64,000 nt of DNA from Desulfuribacillus stibiiarsenatis (GTDB lineage Bacteria; Bacillota; Bacilli; Desulfuribacillales; Desulfuribacillaceae): contig NZ_MJAT01000001.1 of assembly GCF_001742305.1 (NCBI RefSeq), positions 336,703 to 400,702 of the forward strand, given 5' to 3'. The notes beneath the pieces are model-generated. The model made no database searches. It was given only the letters and a program-made list of their open reading frames with translations, and had not been told where the DNA came from. A program made the position numbers and the translations under genes. Of the stretch, positions 9,254-17,708 are shown piece by piece; position 1 is the first letter of the stretch; every line of letters starts with the position of its first letter.

Positions 9254-10984
9254 ATGGAAAAAGAAATTATTGCTGCGGTTGATACAGATTGCAACTTGAG
9301 AAGTTATGAAGAGGCTTATGAGAATTTTTCATGGGAAGAGGTTGAGAAGAACTTTTCCTGGAATGAGACGAACAAAGTAAATATCGTATATGAAGCAATT
9401 GACCGTCACGTGGAAAACGGAAATGGTGACAAAGTTGCTTTGATATACTCTGATACAAGCCGCGAACAAATCTTAACGTTTGCTGATTTAAAAGCAAAGT
9501 CCAACCAGTTTGCGAATGTGCTACGCAATAAAGGCATTGGTAAAGGTGATAGAGTCTTCATCTTCATGAATCGTAGCCCTGAGCTATACATAGCTCTACT
9601 TGGTTCGTTGAAAATCGGCGCCATTGTAGGACCACTATTCGAAGCATTTATGGAAAACGCTGTAACAGACCGCATGATGGATAGTGCTGCTGTTGCTATT
9701 ATAACAACGAGCGCACTTGTTGACCGTATTGCATATAAAGACCTACCAGATTTAAAGCATGTAATCGTTACGAACTTAAATAAAGATAAGAACGAGAACG
9801 ACGAAAAGACATCATTCTATGACTTTGCTGAAGAACTAACACAGGCATCTACAGAAGCAGAAGTTGAATGGTTGAATCGTGAAGATGGCATGCTGTTACA
9901 TTACACATCTGGTTCTACAGGTAAGCCGAAGGGTGTTCTGCACGTTCACAATGCAATGATTCAACACTATCAAACGGCGAAATGGGTACTAGACTTCAAG
10001 CCTGGTGATGTGTACTGGTGCACGGCTGACCCAGGTTGGGTAACAGGTACATCCTATGGTACATTTGCTCCATGGCTACATGGAATTACGAACGTAATTC
10101 GTGGTGGTCGTTTCAGCCCAGAGGACTGGTATACAACGTTAGAGAAGTATAAAGTAACAATCTGGTACAGTGCGCCAACAGCGTTCCGTATGTTAATGTC
10201 AAAAGGATCAGACATTATTGAGAATTATGACTTAAGCTCGATTCGTCACATTTTAAGTGTAGGAGAACCTCTGAACGCAGAAGTTATTCGTTGGGGATTA
10301 AAGACATTTAAGAAAAGGATTCATGACACTTGGTGGATGACAGAAACAGGCGGACAAATGATCGTAAACTTCCCTAGCATGGATATTCGCCCTGGATCTA
10401 TGGGTAAGCCGTTCCCAGGTATCGTTGCTACAATTGTAGACGATAGCGGAAAAGAGCTTGGTCCGAATCAAATGGGTAACCTTGCTATAAAAGCTGGATG
10501 GCCTTCCATGATGCGCAAGATTTGGAACAACGATGCGAAATACAGTGAGTATTTCCACTTCCAACCTTGGTACATCTCTGGAGACTCCGCATACAAAGAT
10601 GAAGACGGTTACTTCTGGTTCCAAGGCCGTGTTGACGACGTTATTAACACAGCAGGGGAACGCGTAGGTCCATTTGAAGTAGAGAGTAAATTAGTAGAAC
10701 ATCCTGCCGTTGCAGAAGCTGGCGTTATCGGTAAGCCAGACCCTATGCGTGGAGAAATCATTAAAGCATTTATCTCATTACGTGCAGGCTATGAGCCAAG
10801 TGATGAGTTGAAAGAAGAGATTCGCCAATTTGTTAAGAACGGTTTAGCTGCTCACGCTGCTCCAAGGGAAATCGAGTTCAAAGACGGACTACCGAAGACT
10901 CGAAGCGGTAAAATCATGCGCCGTGTACTAAAGGCTTGGGAGTTAAACCTTCCAACTGGCGACTTGTCGACAATGGAGAAGTAA
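9254..10984 (+). CDS. acsA: Acetyl-CoA synthetase (AMP-forming)
   Basis: Activates acetate to acetyl-CoA through acetyl-AMP. The 576 residues match B. subtilis AcsA in length. Motifs: P-loop YTSGSTGKPKG (217-227), TWWMTETGG, the GRVDDVINTAGERVGPFEVE hinge region, and PKTRSGKIMRR near the C terminus. Its lysine (about 553) is the expected AcuA acetylation site. GGGGGTCC precedes the ATG. It is divergently paired with acuABC, so synthesis and post-translational control are linked. A strong terminator follows. Confidence 0.95.
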   Translation: MEKEIIAAVDTDCNLRSYEEAYENFSWEEVEKNFSWNETNKVNIVYEAIDRHVENGNGDKVALIYSDTSREQILTFADLKAKSNQFANVLRNKGIGKGDRVFIFMNRSPELYIALLGSLKIGAIVGPLFEAFMENAVTDRMMDSAAVAIITTSALVDRIAYKDLPDLKHVIVTNLNKDKNENDEKTSFYDFAEELTQASTEAEVEWLNREDGMLLHYTSGSTGKPKGVLHVHNAMIQHYQTAKWVLDFKPGDVYWCTADPGWVTGTSYGTFAPWLHGITNVIRGGRFSPEDWYTTLEKYKVTIWYSAPTAFRMLMSKGSDIIENYDLSSIRHILSVGEPLNAEVIRWGLKTFKKRIHDTWWMTETGGQMIVNFPSMDIRPGSMGKPFPGIVATIVDDSGKELGPNQMGNLAIKAGWPSMMRKIWNNDAKYSEYFHFQPWYISGDSAYKDEDGYFWFQGRVDDVINTAGERVGPFEVESKLVEHPAVAEAGVIGKPDPMRGEIIKAFISLRAGYEPSDELKEEIRQFVKNGLAAHAAPREIEFKDGLPKTRSGKIMRRVLKAWELNLPTGDLSTMEK

Positions 10985-11003
10985 TTCTAAATATAGAAAA
11001 TAT

Positions 11004-11058
11004 AACTGAACTCAGCCTGTTCTATGATTGTTATAGGCGAATGAGTTCAGTTTTTTTT
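11004..11058 (+). terminator. Terminator after acsA
   Basis: Arms AACTGAACTCA and TGAGTTCAGTT with an extra inner pairing, followed by eight T. Confidence 0.9.
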
Positions 11059-11159
11059 CATTAGTTTCTTGATTGGTGGTACATGTTGACATAAAATGAA
11101 TGATAGTAAGGTAATCTAGAAGAAATTTTGTTACATGATTTTATAGGAGTGGTGTAAGA

Positions 11160-11468
11160 ATGAAGATCAATTTAATAATATTTGTCAGTTCAAAAGAAGA
11201 GAAGCATATCTATGAAGTGTTCATGAAAACATTTGAATCTGCTATTCGTCCGAACATAGGGGATATAATTGACGATCCTGGTTTCGACCCGAAATTCCAC
11301 AATGGATATGAAGTCGTGAAAGTCACAATCAGTTATGCAAATGATGAATGCTGGGTTTCTTTAGCACCAATGGTTATAGAGCTACAGGATATAGAAGTAG
11401 CCTCTTACATGGAGAAGCTTGTGTCCAATGGATGGGTTATTGTTTCTAGAGACGAACTTGCAAAGTAG
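11160..11468 (+). CDS. Conserved-looking hypothetical protein
   Basis: A 102-residue soluble protein behind a good ribosome site (ATAGGAGTGG). It starts with MKINLIIFVSS and carries charged segments plus DPGFDPKFHNGYEVVKVTISY and ECWVSLAPMVIELQD. There is no signal peptide or membrane helix. I recognise no family. It has a separate promoter region after the acsA terminator and its own downstream terminator. Confidence 0.7.
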   Translation: MKINLIIFVSSKEEKHIYEVFMKTFESAIRPNIGDIIDDPGFDPKFHNGYEVVKVTISYANDECWVSLAPMVIELQDIEVASYMEKLVSNGWVIVSRDELAK

Positions 11469-11534
11469 TATTGAGGATAGTCTATGTTCGCGAAGATACG
11501 GTTTGACGAAACATACTATAAAAGCACATAAAAA

Positions 11535-11563
11535 GCAGGTAAGATAAATTGCATCTTACCTGC
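11535..11563. terminator. Terminator between the hypothetical gene and fic
   Basis: Perfect 11-bp stem GCAGGTAAGAT / ATCTTACCTGC with a seven-base loop, between convergent genes. Confidence 0.75.
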
Positions 11564-11570
11564 CTACATG

Positions 11571-12161
11571 TCAGTCACTAATTGTACGTTTAATACAATC
11601 GGCTAAGCGCTTATAATCTATTATTGATTCTATAAATGCTTCGAGAAGTTCGTCTTCACCAACAGCAGTCCATTGGAGGTTATAATTACAGTTTAAAGCT
11701 AAACACCGTAAAAACTCTCTTATTGAGCGTCCGTTTCCTTCACGAAATGGGTGCAGCATATTTAGTTCAGCCATATAGAAGGCTGAATTAACAGAAAATC
11801 CTTCTAGTGTGGTATCTTTCAAATAGTTATCTGATTTTAACTTATCAAACAAATCCTTAGCACATGGCTCGATATATTGAAAAGAAGCGAAACTTGTCAT
11901 TCCCTTTGAAATGTTTTCTTCTCGAAGTTTACCAGCAAAAGGATATAAATCTTGAAAGATATAATGATGAATTTTCTGTAAATGATGAAGGTCAAAAGTT
12001 CCTTTAATTGGCGTAGACTCAAGTTCTAATAACCTTTGAGCTGTATAAAGACTCTCTGCTTCATTTAAAATTTTTTCATCTTTAATGTCCAATTTATTAA
12101 TTAATATATCAATGCCAGGGTAGCAATATTTAGATTTTGAAGAATCGTATTTAAAGGACAT
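11571..12161 (-). CDS. Fic family AMP-transferase toxin (FicT-like)
   Basis: Fic/Doc-fold enzyme predicted to transfer AMP to target proteins. The catalytic motif HPFREGNGRSIR (residues 137-148) matches HxFx(D/E)GNGRxxR in full, and a flap region PFAGKLREENISKG precedes it. At 196 residues it is a minimal Fic protein without its own N-terminal inhibitory helix. It follows the antitoxin gene by three bases, so the pair is translated as a unit. Class I FicT toxins act on GyrB/ParE; that target is inference here. Confidence 0.9.
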   Translation of the reverse strand: MSFKYDSSKSKYCYPGIDILINKLDIKDEKILNEAESLYTAQRLLELESTPIKGTFDLHHLQKIHHYIFQDLYPFAGKLREENISKGMTSFASFQYIEPCAKDLFDKLKSDNYLKDTTLEGFSVNSAFYMAELNMLHPFREGNGRSIREFLRCLALNCNYNLQWTAVGEDELLEAFIESIIDYKRLADCIKRTISD

Positions 12162-12164
12162 AAT

Positions 12165-12353
12165 TTACTTTCTATATTTGCTTAAGATGTAATCAGTAAT
12201 ATTATTAATAGCCTGCTCGCTTGTCATTTGACCTCTTAGATATTTTGTACCATATACAACCGAACGTCTATTCATTTTAATACCTTCTACGCCAAGGGTA
12301 GCTCTGACGTTTAACATAGATTTTTTTATTCTTTCATTAGACATAAGTTTCAT
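12165..12353 (-). CDS. Class I Fic antitoxin (VbhA/FicA-like)
   Basis: A 62-residue protein encoded directly upstream of the Fic gene. It contains T-L-G-V-E-G at residues 19-24, an exact fit to the inhibitory motif (S/T)xxxE(G/N), whose glutamate blocks ATP binding in the Fic active site. A second half, GQMTSEQAINNITDYILSKY, resembles the VbhA C-terminal helices. The AAGGGGG ribosome site supports the ATG at 12353. Gene order antitoxin then toxin is the usual one. Confidence 0.88.
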   Translation of the reverse strand: MKLMSNERIKKSMLNVRATLGVEGIKMNRRSVVYGTKYLRGQMTSEQAINNITDYILSKYRK

Positions 12354-12465
12354 AGTGATTGCCCCCTTGTTTTATAATTCTCTATATATTATATTATTAT
12401 ATGTTGAAATGGTCAAAGTAGTTTAATGTATTCATTTATGTGGTATATGAGATTAGGCATGCAAA

Positions 12466-12621
12466 TCAGGTACAGTAATTGGGGTTTCCCATCAAAAGAT
12501 CTGCTGGAATGTAAGTACATGGAATACCTTTTTTAAAATCGCCAAGCTCCTCTGCTGTTGCGTTACTTTGAGGGACAAATGTTAATATCATAATGAAAAA
12601 GAGAATAATAATACTTTTCAT
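12466..12621 (-). CDS. Small secreted peptide with two cysteines
   Basis: A 51-residue precursor with AGGAGG seven bases before the ATG. It begins MKSIIILFFIMILTF, followed by a probable signal-peptidase site after ATA (N-A-T-A/E-E). The predicted mature peptide is about 28 residues (starts EELGDFKKG, ends NPNYCT) with two cysteines 15 residues apart that could form a disulfide. It resembles no family I know. Nothing else occupies the gap between the Fic antitoxin and the lipoprotein gene at 12894. Confidence 0.65.
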   Translation of the reverse strand: MKSIIILFFIMILTFVPQSNATAEELGDFKKGIPCTYIPADLLMGNPNYCT

Positions 12622-12893
12622 ATACGTTCCTCCTACTTACTTTGTTGCCTATATTATTGCTAAAACAAAGAAAATGATGTGTTTACATATCCGCCCAACT
12701 TCCCAAAATAGGATTTTTGGGTATTTTTTTGCCTCTTACAAGCACTTAGTTTTCTAAAACTTTAGAATAAAGGAATTATTGGAAGAATTATAGAATTAAG
12801 GAAGAAAGAGTTTCTAAACAGTATCAATGAGCAGTTAAACATTTTAAGTAAATCCTTAGATTGTATACGAATGAAAGAAAAGGGAGTTTTTTC

Positions 12894-13277
12894 ATGAAAA
12901 GAATGATCATAACGACTATTTGTATAGTTCTAATTACAATGGTAATAGGATGTCAAAAGACAATTCAAGAACCTGCGCAAATAGCATTTAAAGCAGAGAA
13001 TGGAACGGTATTAGCTACAGAGTATGATTTGGTAGCTAAAGAGGCAAAAACTCAAGAGATGGATGGGATCAATGAGTTCTTAATGAAATTCAAGGACCCT
13101 AAGAAACTAGCAAAAATGACAGAAGAAAATCTAGGGAAGCCTATTCATATCTACTATAAAGACGAGTTAATATCCTCACCAATTGTGAATAATACCTTGA
13201 TTGACGGATGGGTAGTTGTTACTGGAATTGATGAAGAAACAGTAATGGAAATGATTCAAACAATTCAGCAGCAGTAA
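12894..13277 (+). CDS. Putative lipoprotein
   Basis: A 127-residue predicted lipoprotein with signal sequence MKRMIITTICIVLITMVIG and lipobox VIGC, so the mature protein starts at that cysteine. The rest is soluble and charged (LATEYDLVAKEAKTQEMDGINEF...). It resembles a small SecDF-P1-head-like fold near PIHIYYKDELISSPIVNN, but this is a weak impression. Start chosen at the ATG behind AAGGGAG; an upstream in-frame ATG would hide the signal sequence. Confidence 0.7.
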   Translation: MKRMIITTICIVLITMVIGCQKTIQEPAQIAFKAENGTVLATEYDLVAKEAKTQEMDGINEFLMKFKDPKKLAKMTEENLGKPIHIYYKDELISSPIVNNTLIDGWVVVTGIDEETVMEMIQTIQQQ

Positions 13278-13607
13278 GGATGAATACAGAAACGAAATCT
13301 CTAATAATGGTACGAATTGACATTGAGAAGGATATCATATAAAGTGAAATGTATAGCAACCACGGGAAGGGTGACGCAACGAACATGAAGTACTAATCCT
13401 AAGATCGAAAGCTTGAACTGAAGGAATTTTAAGTAGAGAATAATTCTGCTTATTTTGTATTGCCTTCAACACAGTTTTCAGAATAGGATTGGATTTCTAT
13501 AGTTGTGACCCAAGTGTTTTTATCTGTGCGTCTTACTATACCCATGCCCCTATTCTGATATAGATGGGGCATTTTTTGTCCCTAAAAAATCGAATGGGGA
13601 TGACGGT
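13278..13607 (+). promoter_or_regulatory. Attenuator-like leader of the ABC-F gene
   Basis: This 330-base gap has a terminator at 13544-13577 (ATGCCCC / GGGGCAT plus six T) only 31 bases before the ABC-F start. A perfect competing pairing exists: TCAGAATAGG at 13478-13487 is complementary to CCTATTCTGA at 13549-13558, which overlaps the terminator's left arm. Short upstream frames occur, such as ATG 13349 to TAA 13396 (15 codons). This is the layout of ribosome-mediated attenuators known ahead of ABC-F and other antibiotic-resistance genes; the mechanism here is inferred. Confidence 0.65.
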
Positions 13608-15167
13608 ATGATATTACTTGAAGCGCACAATCTTAATCATTATATAAAAGATCGACTATTATTAAATATTAATCATCTACAAATTCACAAAAATGACCGA
13701 ATCGGTCTAGTAGGCCATAATGGCAGCGGTAAGACAACGTTGCTACATGTTTTAGCAAATATTATAAAACCTGATTACGGGAACGTTACGCACTATGCTT
13801 ACGTGGAACTATTACCACAGCTTAAAGAGACAAAGACAACCAAAAGTGGTGGAGAAGTGACGCAAGCGTATATCAATGAAGCAATTATTAAGGCGCCTGA
13901 GCTTTTGTTAGCAGATGAGCCAACAACTCACCTTGACGCAGAGCACATTGAGTGGTTAGAAAAGAAACTCATCCAGTGGAAAGGTGCTTTCGTCGTCATA
14001 TCTCATGATCGAACTTTTCTCGATGCACTATGTACTAAGATATGGGAAATTAATGAAGGTGAACTCACTGAGTACCATGGGAATTATACAGACTACATGG
14101 AACATAAAGCTATCGAACAACGTCAAAGAGAATTAGCTTATGAGAACTACATGGCGAAGAAAAAGCAGTTAGAATCAGCGATATTATTAAAGGAACAAAA
14201 AGCGGCCAAAGCGGTCAAAACTCCCAAAAACGTCAGTAATATCGAAGCTAGCAAAACAAAGCCATACTACGCACAAAAGCAAAAGAAGCTGCAAAAAAAT
14301 GCAAAAGCCATAGAAACCCGATTAGAAAAGTTAGAAAAAGTAGAGCCAGTTAAAATTGTATCCGCAATAAAAATGGACCTACCAAACTGGGAGAACTTTC
14401 ACTCCCGTACTATCCTTTCGGTTCAAAACAGCAAAGGTATAGTTGGCAACAGAATATTATGGGAAGAAACAAACTTCTCTGCCAAAGGCGGAGAGAAACT
14501 CGCGATTACCGGTGCAAACGGAAGTGGGAAGACCACTTTATTACACAAGCTAATCCATCAAGAAGATGGGATTCGGTTCTCCCCATCAGTGAAAATAGGC
14601 TATTTCAGTCAAACACTTAACATAATAGATAAAGAACTGTCGATTCTAGAAAATGCAAAGTCTAACTCAAAGCATGATGAGACTCTGGTTCGGACAGTAC
14701 TTGCACGGTTAGGTTTTATTGGAGAGGACGTTCATAAAAAAGTTGTGGTACTAAGCGGTGGAGAACGTGTGAAAGTAGCTTTAGCAAAAATCTTCCTAAG
14801 CGATGTAAATACTCTAATACTAGATGAACCAACGAACTTCTTAGATGTTGAAGCTGTGCAAGCCTTGGAATCTCTATTGAAGGAATACGAGGGCACAGTA
14901 ATTTTTGTTTCACATGACCGACGTTTTATTAAGAATTTAGCTACACGAATATTGTCCATAAAAAACGGTAAAATTGAGATTTTTGATGGAACTCTTGAAC
15001 AATTTCAGCAGTTGAAAAAGCAAAATAGCAGACCCGACCAAGCGGATGAAAAACTGCTGCTTGAAATGAAAATCTCAGAAGTTTTGAGTCGATTAAGCAT
15101 GAATCCAACCGAGGAATTAGAGAAGGAATTTCAGTTACTTCTACTGAAGAAGCGAGGTATGAATTGA
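13608..15167 (+). CDS. vga: ABC-F ribosomal protection protein, Vga-like
   Basis: Soluble twin ABC ATPase of the ARE ABC-F class, which binds the ribosomal E site and displaces lincosamides, pleuromutilins and streptogramin A. Walker A motifs are GHNGSGKT and GANGSGKT, signatures SGGEV and LSGGE, Walker B LLADEPTTHLD and LILDEPTNFLD. There is a lysine-rich interdomain linker (about 165-240) and no transmembrane domain. The first ABC domain is shortened (SGGEVTQAYI), and the whole sequence resembles Vga(A) closely as I remember it. The attenuator-like leader suggests drug-inducible expression. Exact subfamily needs a tree. Confidence 0.85.
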   Translation: MILLEAHNLNHYIKDRLLLNINHLQIHKNDRIGLVGHNGSGKTTLLHVLANIIKPDYGNVTHYAYVELLPQLKETKTTKSGGEVTQAYINEAIIKAPELLLADEPTTHLDAEHIEWLEKKLIQWKGAFVVISHDRTFLDALCTKIWEINEGELTEYHGNYTDYMEHKAIEQRQRELAYENYMAKKKQLESAILLKEQKAAKAVKTPKNVSNIEASKTKPYYAQKQKKLQKNAKAIETRLEKLEKVEPVKIVSAIKMDLPNWENFHSRTILSVQNSKGIVGNRILWEETNFSAKGGEKLAITGANGSGKTTLLHKLIHQEDGIRFSPSVKIGYFSQTLNIIDKELSILENAKSNSKHDETLVRTVLARLGFIGEDVHKKVVVLSGGERVKVALAKIFLSDVNTLILDEPTNFLDVEAVQALESLLKEYEGTVIFVSHDRRFIKNLATRILSIKNGKIEIFDGTLEQFQQLKKQNSRPDQADEKLLLEMKISEVLSRLSMNPTEELEKEFQLLLLKKRGMN

Positions 15168-15196
15168 CCATTTCCAGGCGGAAGTGGTTTTTTCTA
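15167..15196 (+). terminator. Terminator after the ABC-F gene
   Basis: Stem ACCATTTC / GAAGTGGT (one wobble), six-base loop, T tract. It starts at the last base of the stop codon. Confidence 0.75.
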
Positions 15197-15236
15197 TTTC
15201 AATTATAAAAGGGTTTTGTGGTTTAATGTGGAAATT

Positions 15237-15262
15237 ACATACAATACATACAATACATACAA
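15237..15262. repeat. Short tandem repeat of ACATACAAT
   Basis: About three 9-base units in the gap between the ABC-F gene and the next small gene. It may vary in copy number. Confidence 0.6.
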
Positions 15263-15298
15263 CGGATACGAGGGATTTATCTCCTGAAATACAAACTA

Positions 15299-15901
15299 TT
15301 GATTGGAGTTGGGACTATTTTGAAAATAAAAAGGTACTTAACTATTATTATAGTTTTATTAATCACTCTATTGGTAAGCTTAATATCTAATGGCACGCAA
15401 GAAATTCAGAAAGCTAATTATGAATTATTCACAGTAGATAGGATTAAAGAAGGCTATCACCTGTTTACTAATAAGGATGAAAATTTTATTGTAAACACAT
15501 ATATTAGCAAATTATCATTTGAAGAAAACGAAGAAATTGATATTTTCTCTACTTTAGAATACATAGGTAAGAAGAAAAGTGTTCAAATATGGTCAGTGGG
15601 ACACTCATATTTCAACCACAATATTTTTGATGGTAGTATAAATTATCATAAAAATATTGTGTTGACTATACTAACTACCACGAGACTAATAAAAGGCGAA
15701 ACCTATATTTTGCCATTTATTAAAGAGGGTAGTTATACTGATGATCCTAAAGATGAATTTTGGAAAAAGTATTATACGGAGAAAGAATTGAAATTACCGA
15801 GTGGAAACTACACTTTCACTGCTAGCACTGGTTTTTCTTTGGATGAAGATTTAAAAGAACATGTGAATTTAGAAAATAAGTTTAAGGTATCGGTACAATA
15901 A
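15299..15901 (+). CDS. Putative secreted or membrane-anchored protein
   Basis: Hypothetical protein of 193-200 residues with an N-terminal hydrophobic segment (IKRYLTIIIVLLITLLVSLIS), which is a signal or anchor, and an extracytoplasmic beta-rich part (NYELFTVDRIKEGYHLF, GKKKSVQIWSVGHSYFNH, LPSGNYTFTASTGF). The last motif resembles the end of Ig-like or BsuPI-type domains. Start is uncertain between TTG 15299 and TTG 15320. First of a run of uncharacterised membrane-associated genes on this strand. Confidence 0.65.
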   Translation: MIGVGTILKIKRYLTIIIVLLITLLVSLISNGTQEIQKANYELFTVDRIKEGYHLFTNKDENFIVNTYISKLSFEENEEIDIFSTLEYIGKKKSVQIWSVGHSYFNHNIFDGSINYHKNIVLTILTTTRLIKGETYILPFIKEGSYTDDPKDEFWKKYYTEKELKLPSGNYTFTASTGFSLDEDLKEHVNLENKFKVSVQ

Positions 15902-15942
15902 AATCGAATCTAGTCTGGTATTACGAAAGGGTAGTGATTGGT

Positions 15943-16125
15943 ATGGTTAGGCAATTACAATTAGTATTATTATTTTCCATATTAATTAATGTCTTTTTAA
16001 TCTACAAAGCATATGTAGTTTCTAACGAAAATTTGAATGCTTATAGTTTATCTTATCAATATTTCAAATCCAATCATCAGCTGTTAATACACGCCCTTAA
16101 AGATAGTTTGGAGAGCGAGCAATAA
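15943..16125 (+). CDS. Small single-span membrane protein
   Basis: A 60-residue protein with one N-terminal membrane helix (LQLVLLFSILINVFLIYKAYV) and a short polar tail rich in Ser, Tyr and His. AAAGGG about 12 bases upstream supports ATG 15943 over GTG 15934. No family recognised. Confidence 0.55.
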   Translation: MVRQLQLVLLFSILINVFLIYKAYVVSNENLNAYSLSYQYFKSNHQLLIHALKDSLESEQ

Positions 16126-16210
16126 GCAAGAAAATCGCAAACTATTAAGTGAAATCTTTAGTCTGAAAAATCACACGTATCTACAAGTAGAATAAATGCA
16201 GGTGTTTTAA

Positions 16211-16609
16211 ATGAAAAAACATATCAATATACTTTACTTTTCTTGGATTGTAATTTCTTTGGCAATCTTTAGTTATTTAACAATAAAATTCTACCCAAGG
16301 TATCTAGAGAATGAATTTCCGCTATTTACAGACTTAACAGTGCTCATTTTTTTACCCTCTTACTTTTGTTTAACTTGGTTGGCTATACATCTTATGAGTA
16401 TTATTACTAAAAACAGAATACTAAACGTAATTATTACTTTTTCTATAGTAGGCATTGCTTTTGTTATTTCTATAATAGGGTTGGAGTTTAACTTACTTAT
16501 GAACACAGTAATTTCTTTATTAGCCCTTTCAATAGGATCTGTACATTATTCAATAACTTTCATTTTGTTTTACTTAAGCGATTTTAATAAGAGTTTAAAT
16601 AACAAATAG
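16211..16609 (+). CDS. Four-helix membrane protein of unknown function
   Basis: A 132-residue integral membrane protein with four predicted helices (about 8-26, 41-65, 72-92, 98-122) and short loops. A weak ribosome site (GCAGGTG) lies about 8 bases before the ATG. The C-terminal helix ends SDFNKSLNNK. No conserved motif is recognised. It sits in a row of small membrane-protein genes. Confidence 0.6.
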   Translation: MKKHINILYFSWIVISLAIFSYLTIKFYPRYLENEFPLFTDLTVLIFLPSYFCLTWLAIHLMSIITKNRILNVIITFSIVGIAFVISIIGLEFNLLMNTVISLLALSIGSVHYSITFILFYLSDFNKSLNNK

Positions 16610-16635
16610 AGTCATAGATTTATGTTAGGATCGAG

Positions 16636-16788
16636 GTGAAAGCATTGTATTATCTTTACGCTTTAATATTAGCTGGTATATCTATTTTCACAGGGGAAGT
16701 TGTAACATTCATTATGCTAGGCTTTATTCTAATGGCTTTAAATAATATTCTGTATGCTCTTAAAGATATTTCTAAGAAGCTAGATTAA
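16636..16788 (+). CDS. Small membrane protein
   Basis: A 50-residue protein from GTG 16636 (AGGA five bases upstream); TTG 16645 is an alternative. Two short hydrophobic segments (LYALILAGISIF and VTFIMLGFILMAL) flank a GEV turn, followed by a polar helix ending SKKLD. It resembles short hypothetical membrane proteins of bacilli. It follows the four-helix protein by 26 bases. Confidence 0.6.
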   Translation: MKALYYLYALILAGISIFTGEVVTFIMLGFILMALNNILYALKDISKKLD

Positions 16789-16899
16789 TAACGTAGGGAT
16801 CATAGGGTTTAAGATTGCTGACTACCGGCTACAAAGTTGACCATACATTTATGTAATAAGTATACTGTTGCAACAATCAAAAAAACTGGAGAGAAATCT

Positions 16900-17507
16900 A
16901 TGAGATTCCAATGCGAGCTAGATACCCTAAGTGAATATCTAATAGAAACTGAAGAAATAGACTATAACAATACAATGATTCAAGACAAAGTCAAAGAGTT
17001 AATTGACGGACTAACTATTGAAACAGAGATTATCATGAGAGTCTTTGAGTTTGTACGTGATGAGATATCACATTCTTGGGACATTCAAAGCTCAAGAGTT
17101 ACAAGAAAAGCATCAGAGGTTCTCTATTATAAAGAAGGAATTTGCTATGCAAAATCAAATTTATTGGCTGCATTATTAAGAGCAGTAAACATCCCAACAG
17201 GTTTCTGTTATCAAAAATCACATTAGGTGATACTCCAGATACAGGGTACTGTATACATGCTCTAAATGCGGTTTTTATCTCTCATTTGAGGAAATGGATT
17301 CGTATAGACTCCCGTGGTAACAAAGAAGGGATAGATGCTCAGTTCTTTATAGATGAAGAAAGAATTGCATTTCCAATTCGTGAGCAATATTTTGAAATAG
17401 ATTATCCTATTATATATGCCAGACCGAATAGAAAAACGATAGAGACTTTAATCAACAACAAAAATTGCTTGGCAATGTACCAAAATGGTTTGCCATCAGA
17501 TTTATAA
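16900..17507 (+). pseudogene. Transglutaminase-like protein, frameshifted
   Basis: The frame from ATG 16900 (GGAGAG upstream) ends early at 17226, while the continuation is in the frame ending at 17507. The joined product has the papain-like transglutaminase triad: Cys in KEGICYAKSNLLAALLRA, His in GYCIHALNAVF, and Asp in WIRIDSRGN. The switch near TATCAAAAATCACATTAGG fits loss of one A from the A run. It is either a real inactivating mutation or a sequencing error; restored length is about 200 residues, normal for this family. Confidence 0.8.
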
Positions 17508-17533
17508 AGATTACTAGTATCTTGAAGAAGTAG

Positions 17534-17671
17534 GTGGTAAGAATCAACGCATCTAAATCCATAACTTTTTATATGTCAGTTTGTTTAATCTTAATAGGTT
17601 TGAGCCTAGTAATTATGTTTGGTATAAGTTTTGCGACTGCCTTTATCGGTCTGTTTATAGGATTAAGCTAG
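17534..17671 (+). CDS. Possible small two-helix membrane protein
   Basis: A 45-codon frame from GTG 17534 with GAAGAAG just upstream. It encodes a mostly hydrophobic product (ITFYMSVCLILIGLSLVIMF, GISFATAFIGLFIGLS). It fills the gap between the transglutaminase remnant and the next gene. Support is limited to the ribosome site and membrane-like composition. Confidence 0.4.
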   Translation: MVRINASKSITFYMSVCLILIGLSLVIMFGISFATAFIGLFIGLS

Positions 17672-17708
17672 GAGAAATTTTTGGAACAACTTCGAAAGGA
17701 GGAAACAA

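Noticed and set aside
12756..12893. Coding-like frame (ELRKKEFLNSINEQLNILSKS...) upstream of the lipoprotein gene
   Set aside because: No start codon or ribosome site; it may be a remnant but is too short to support.
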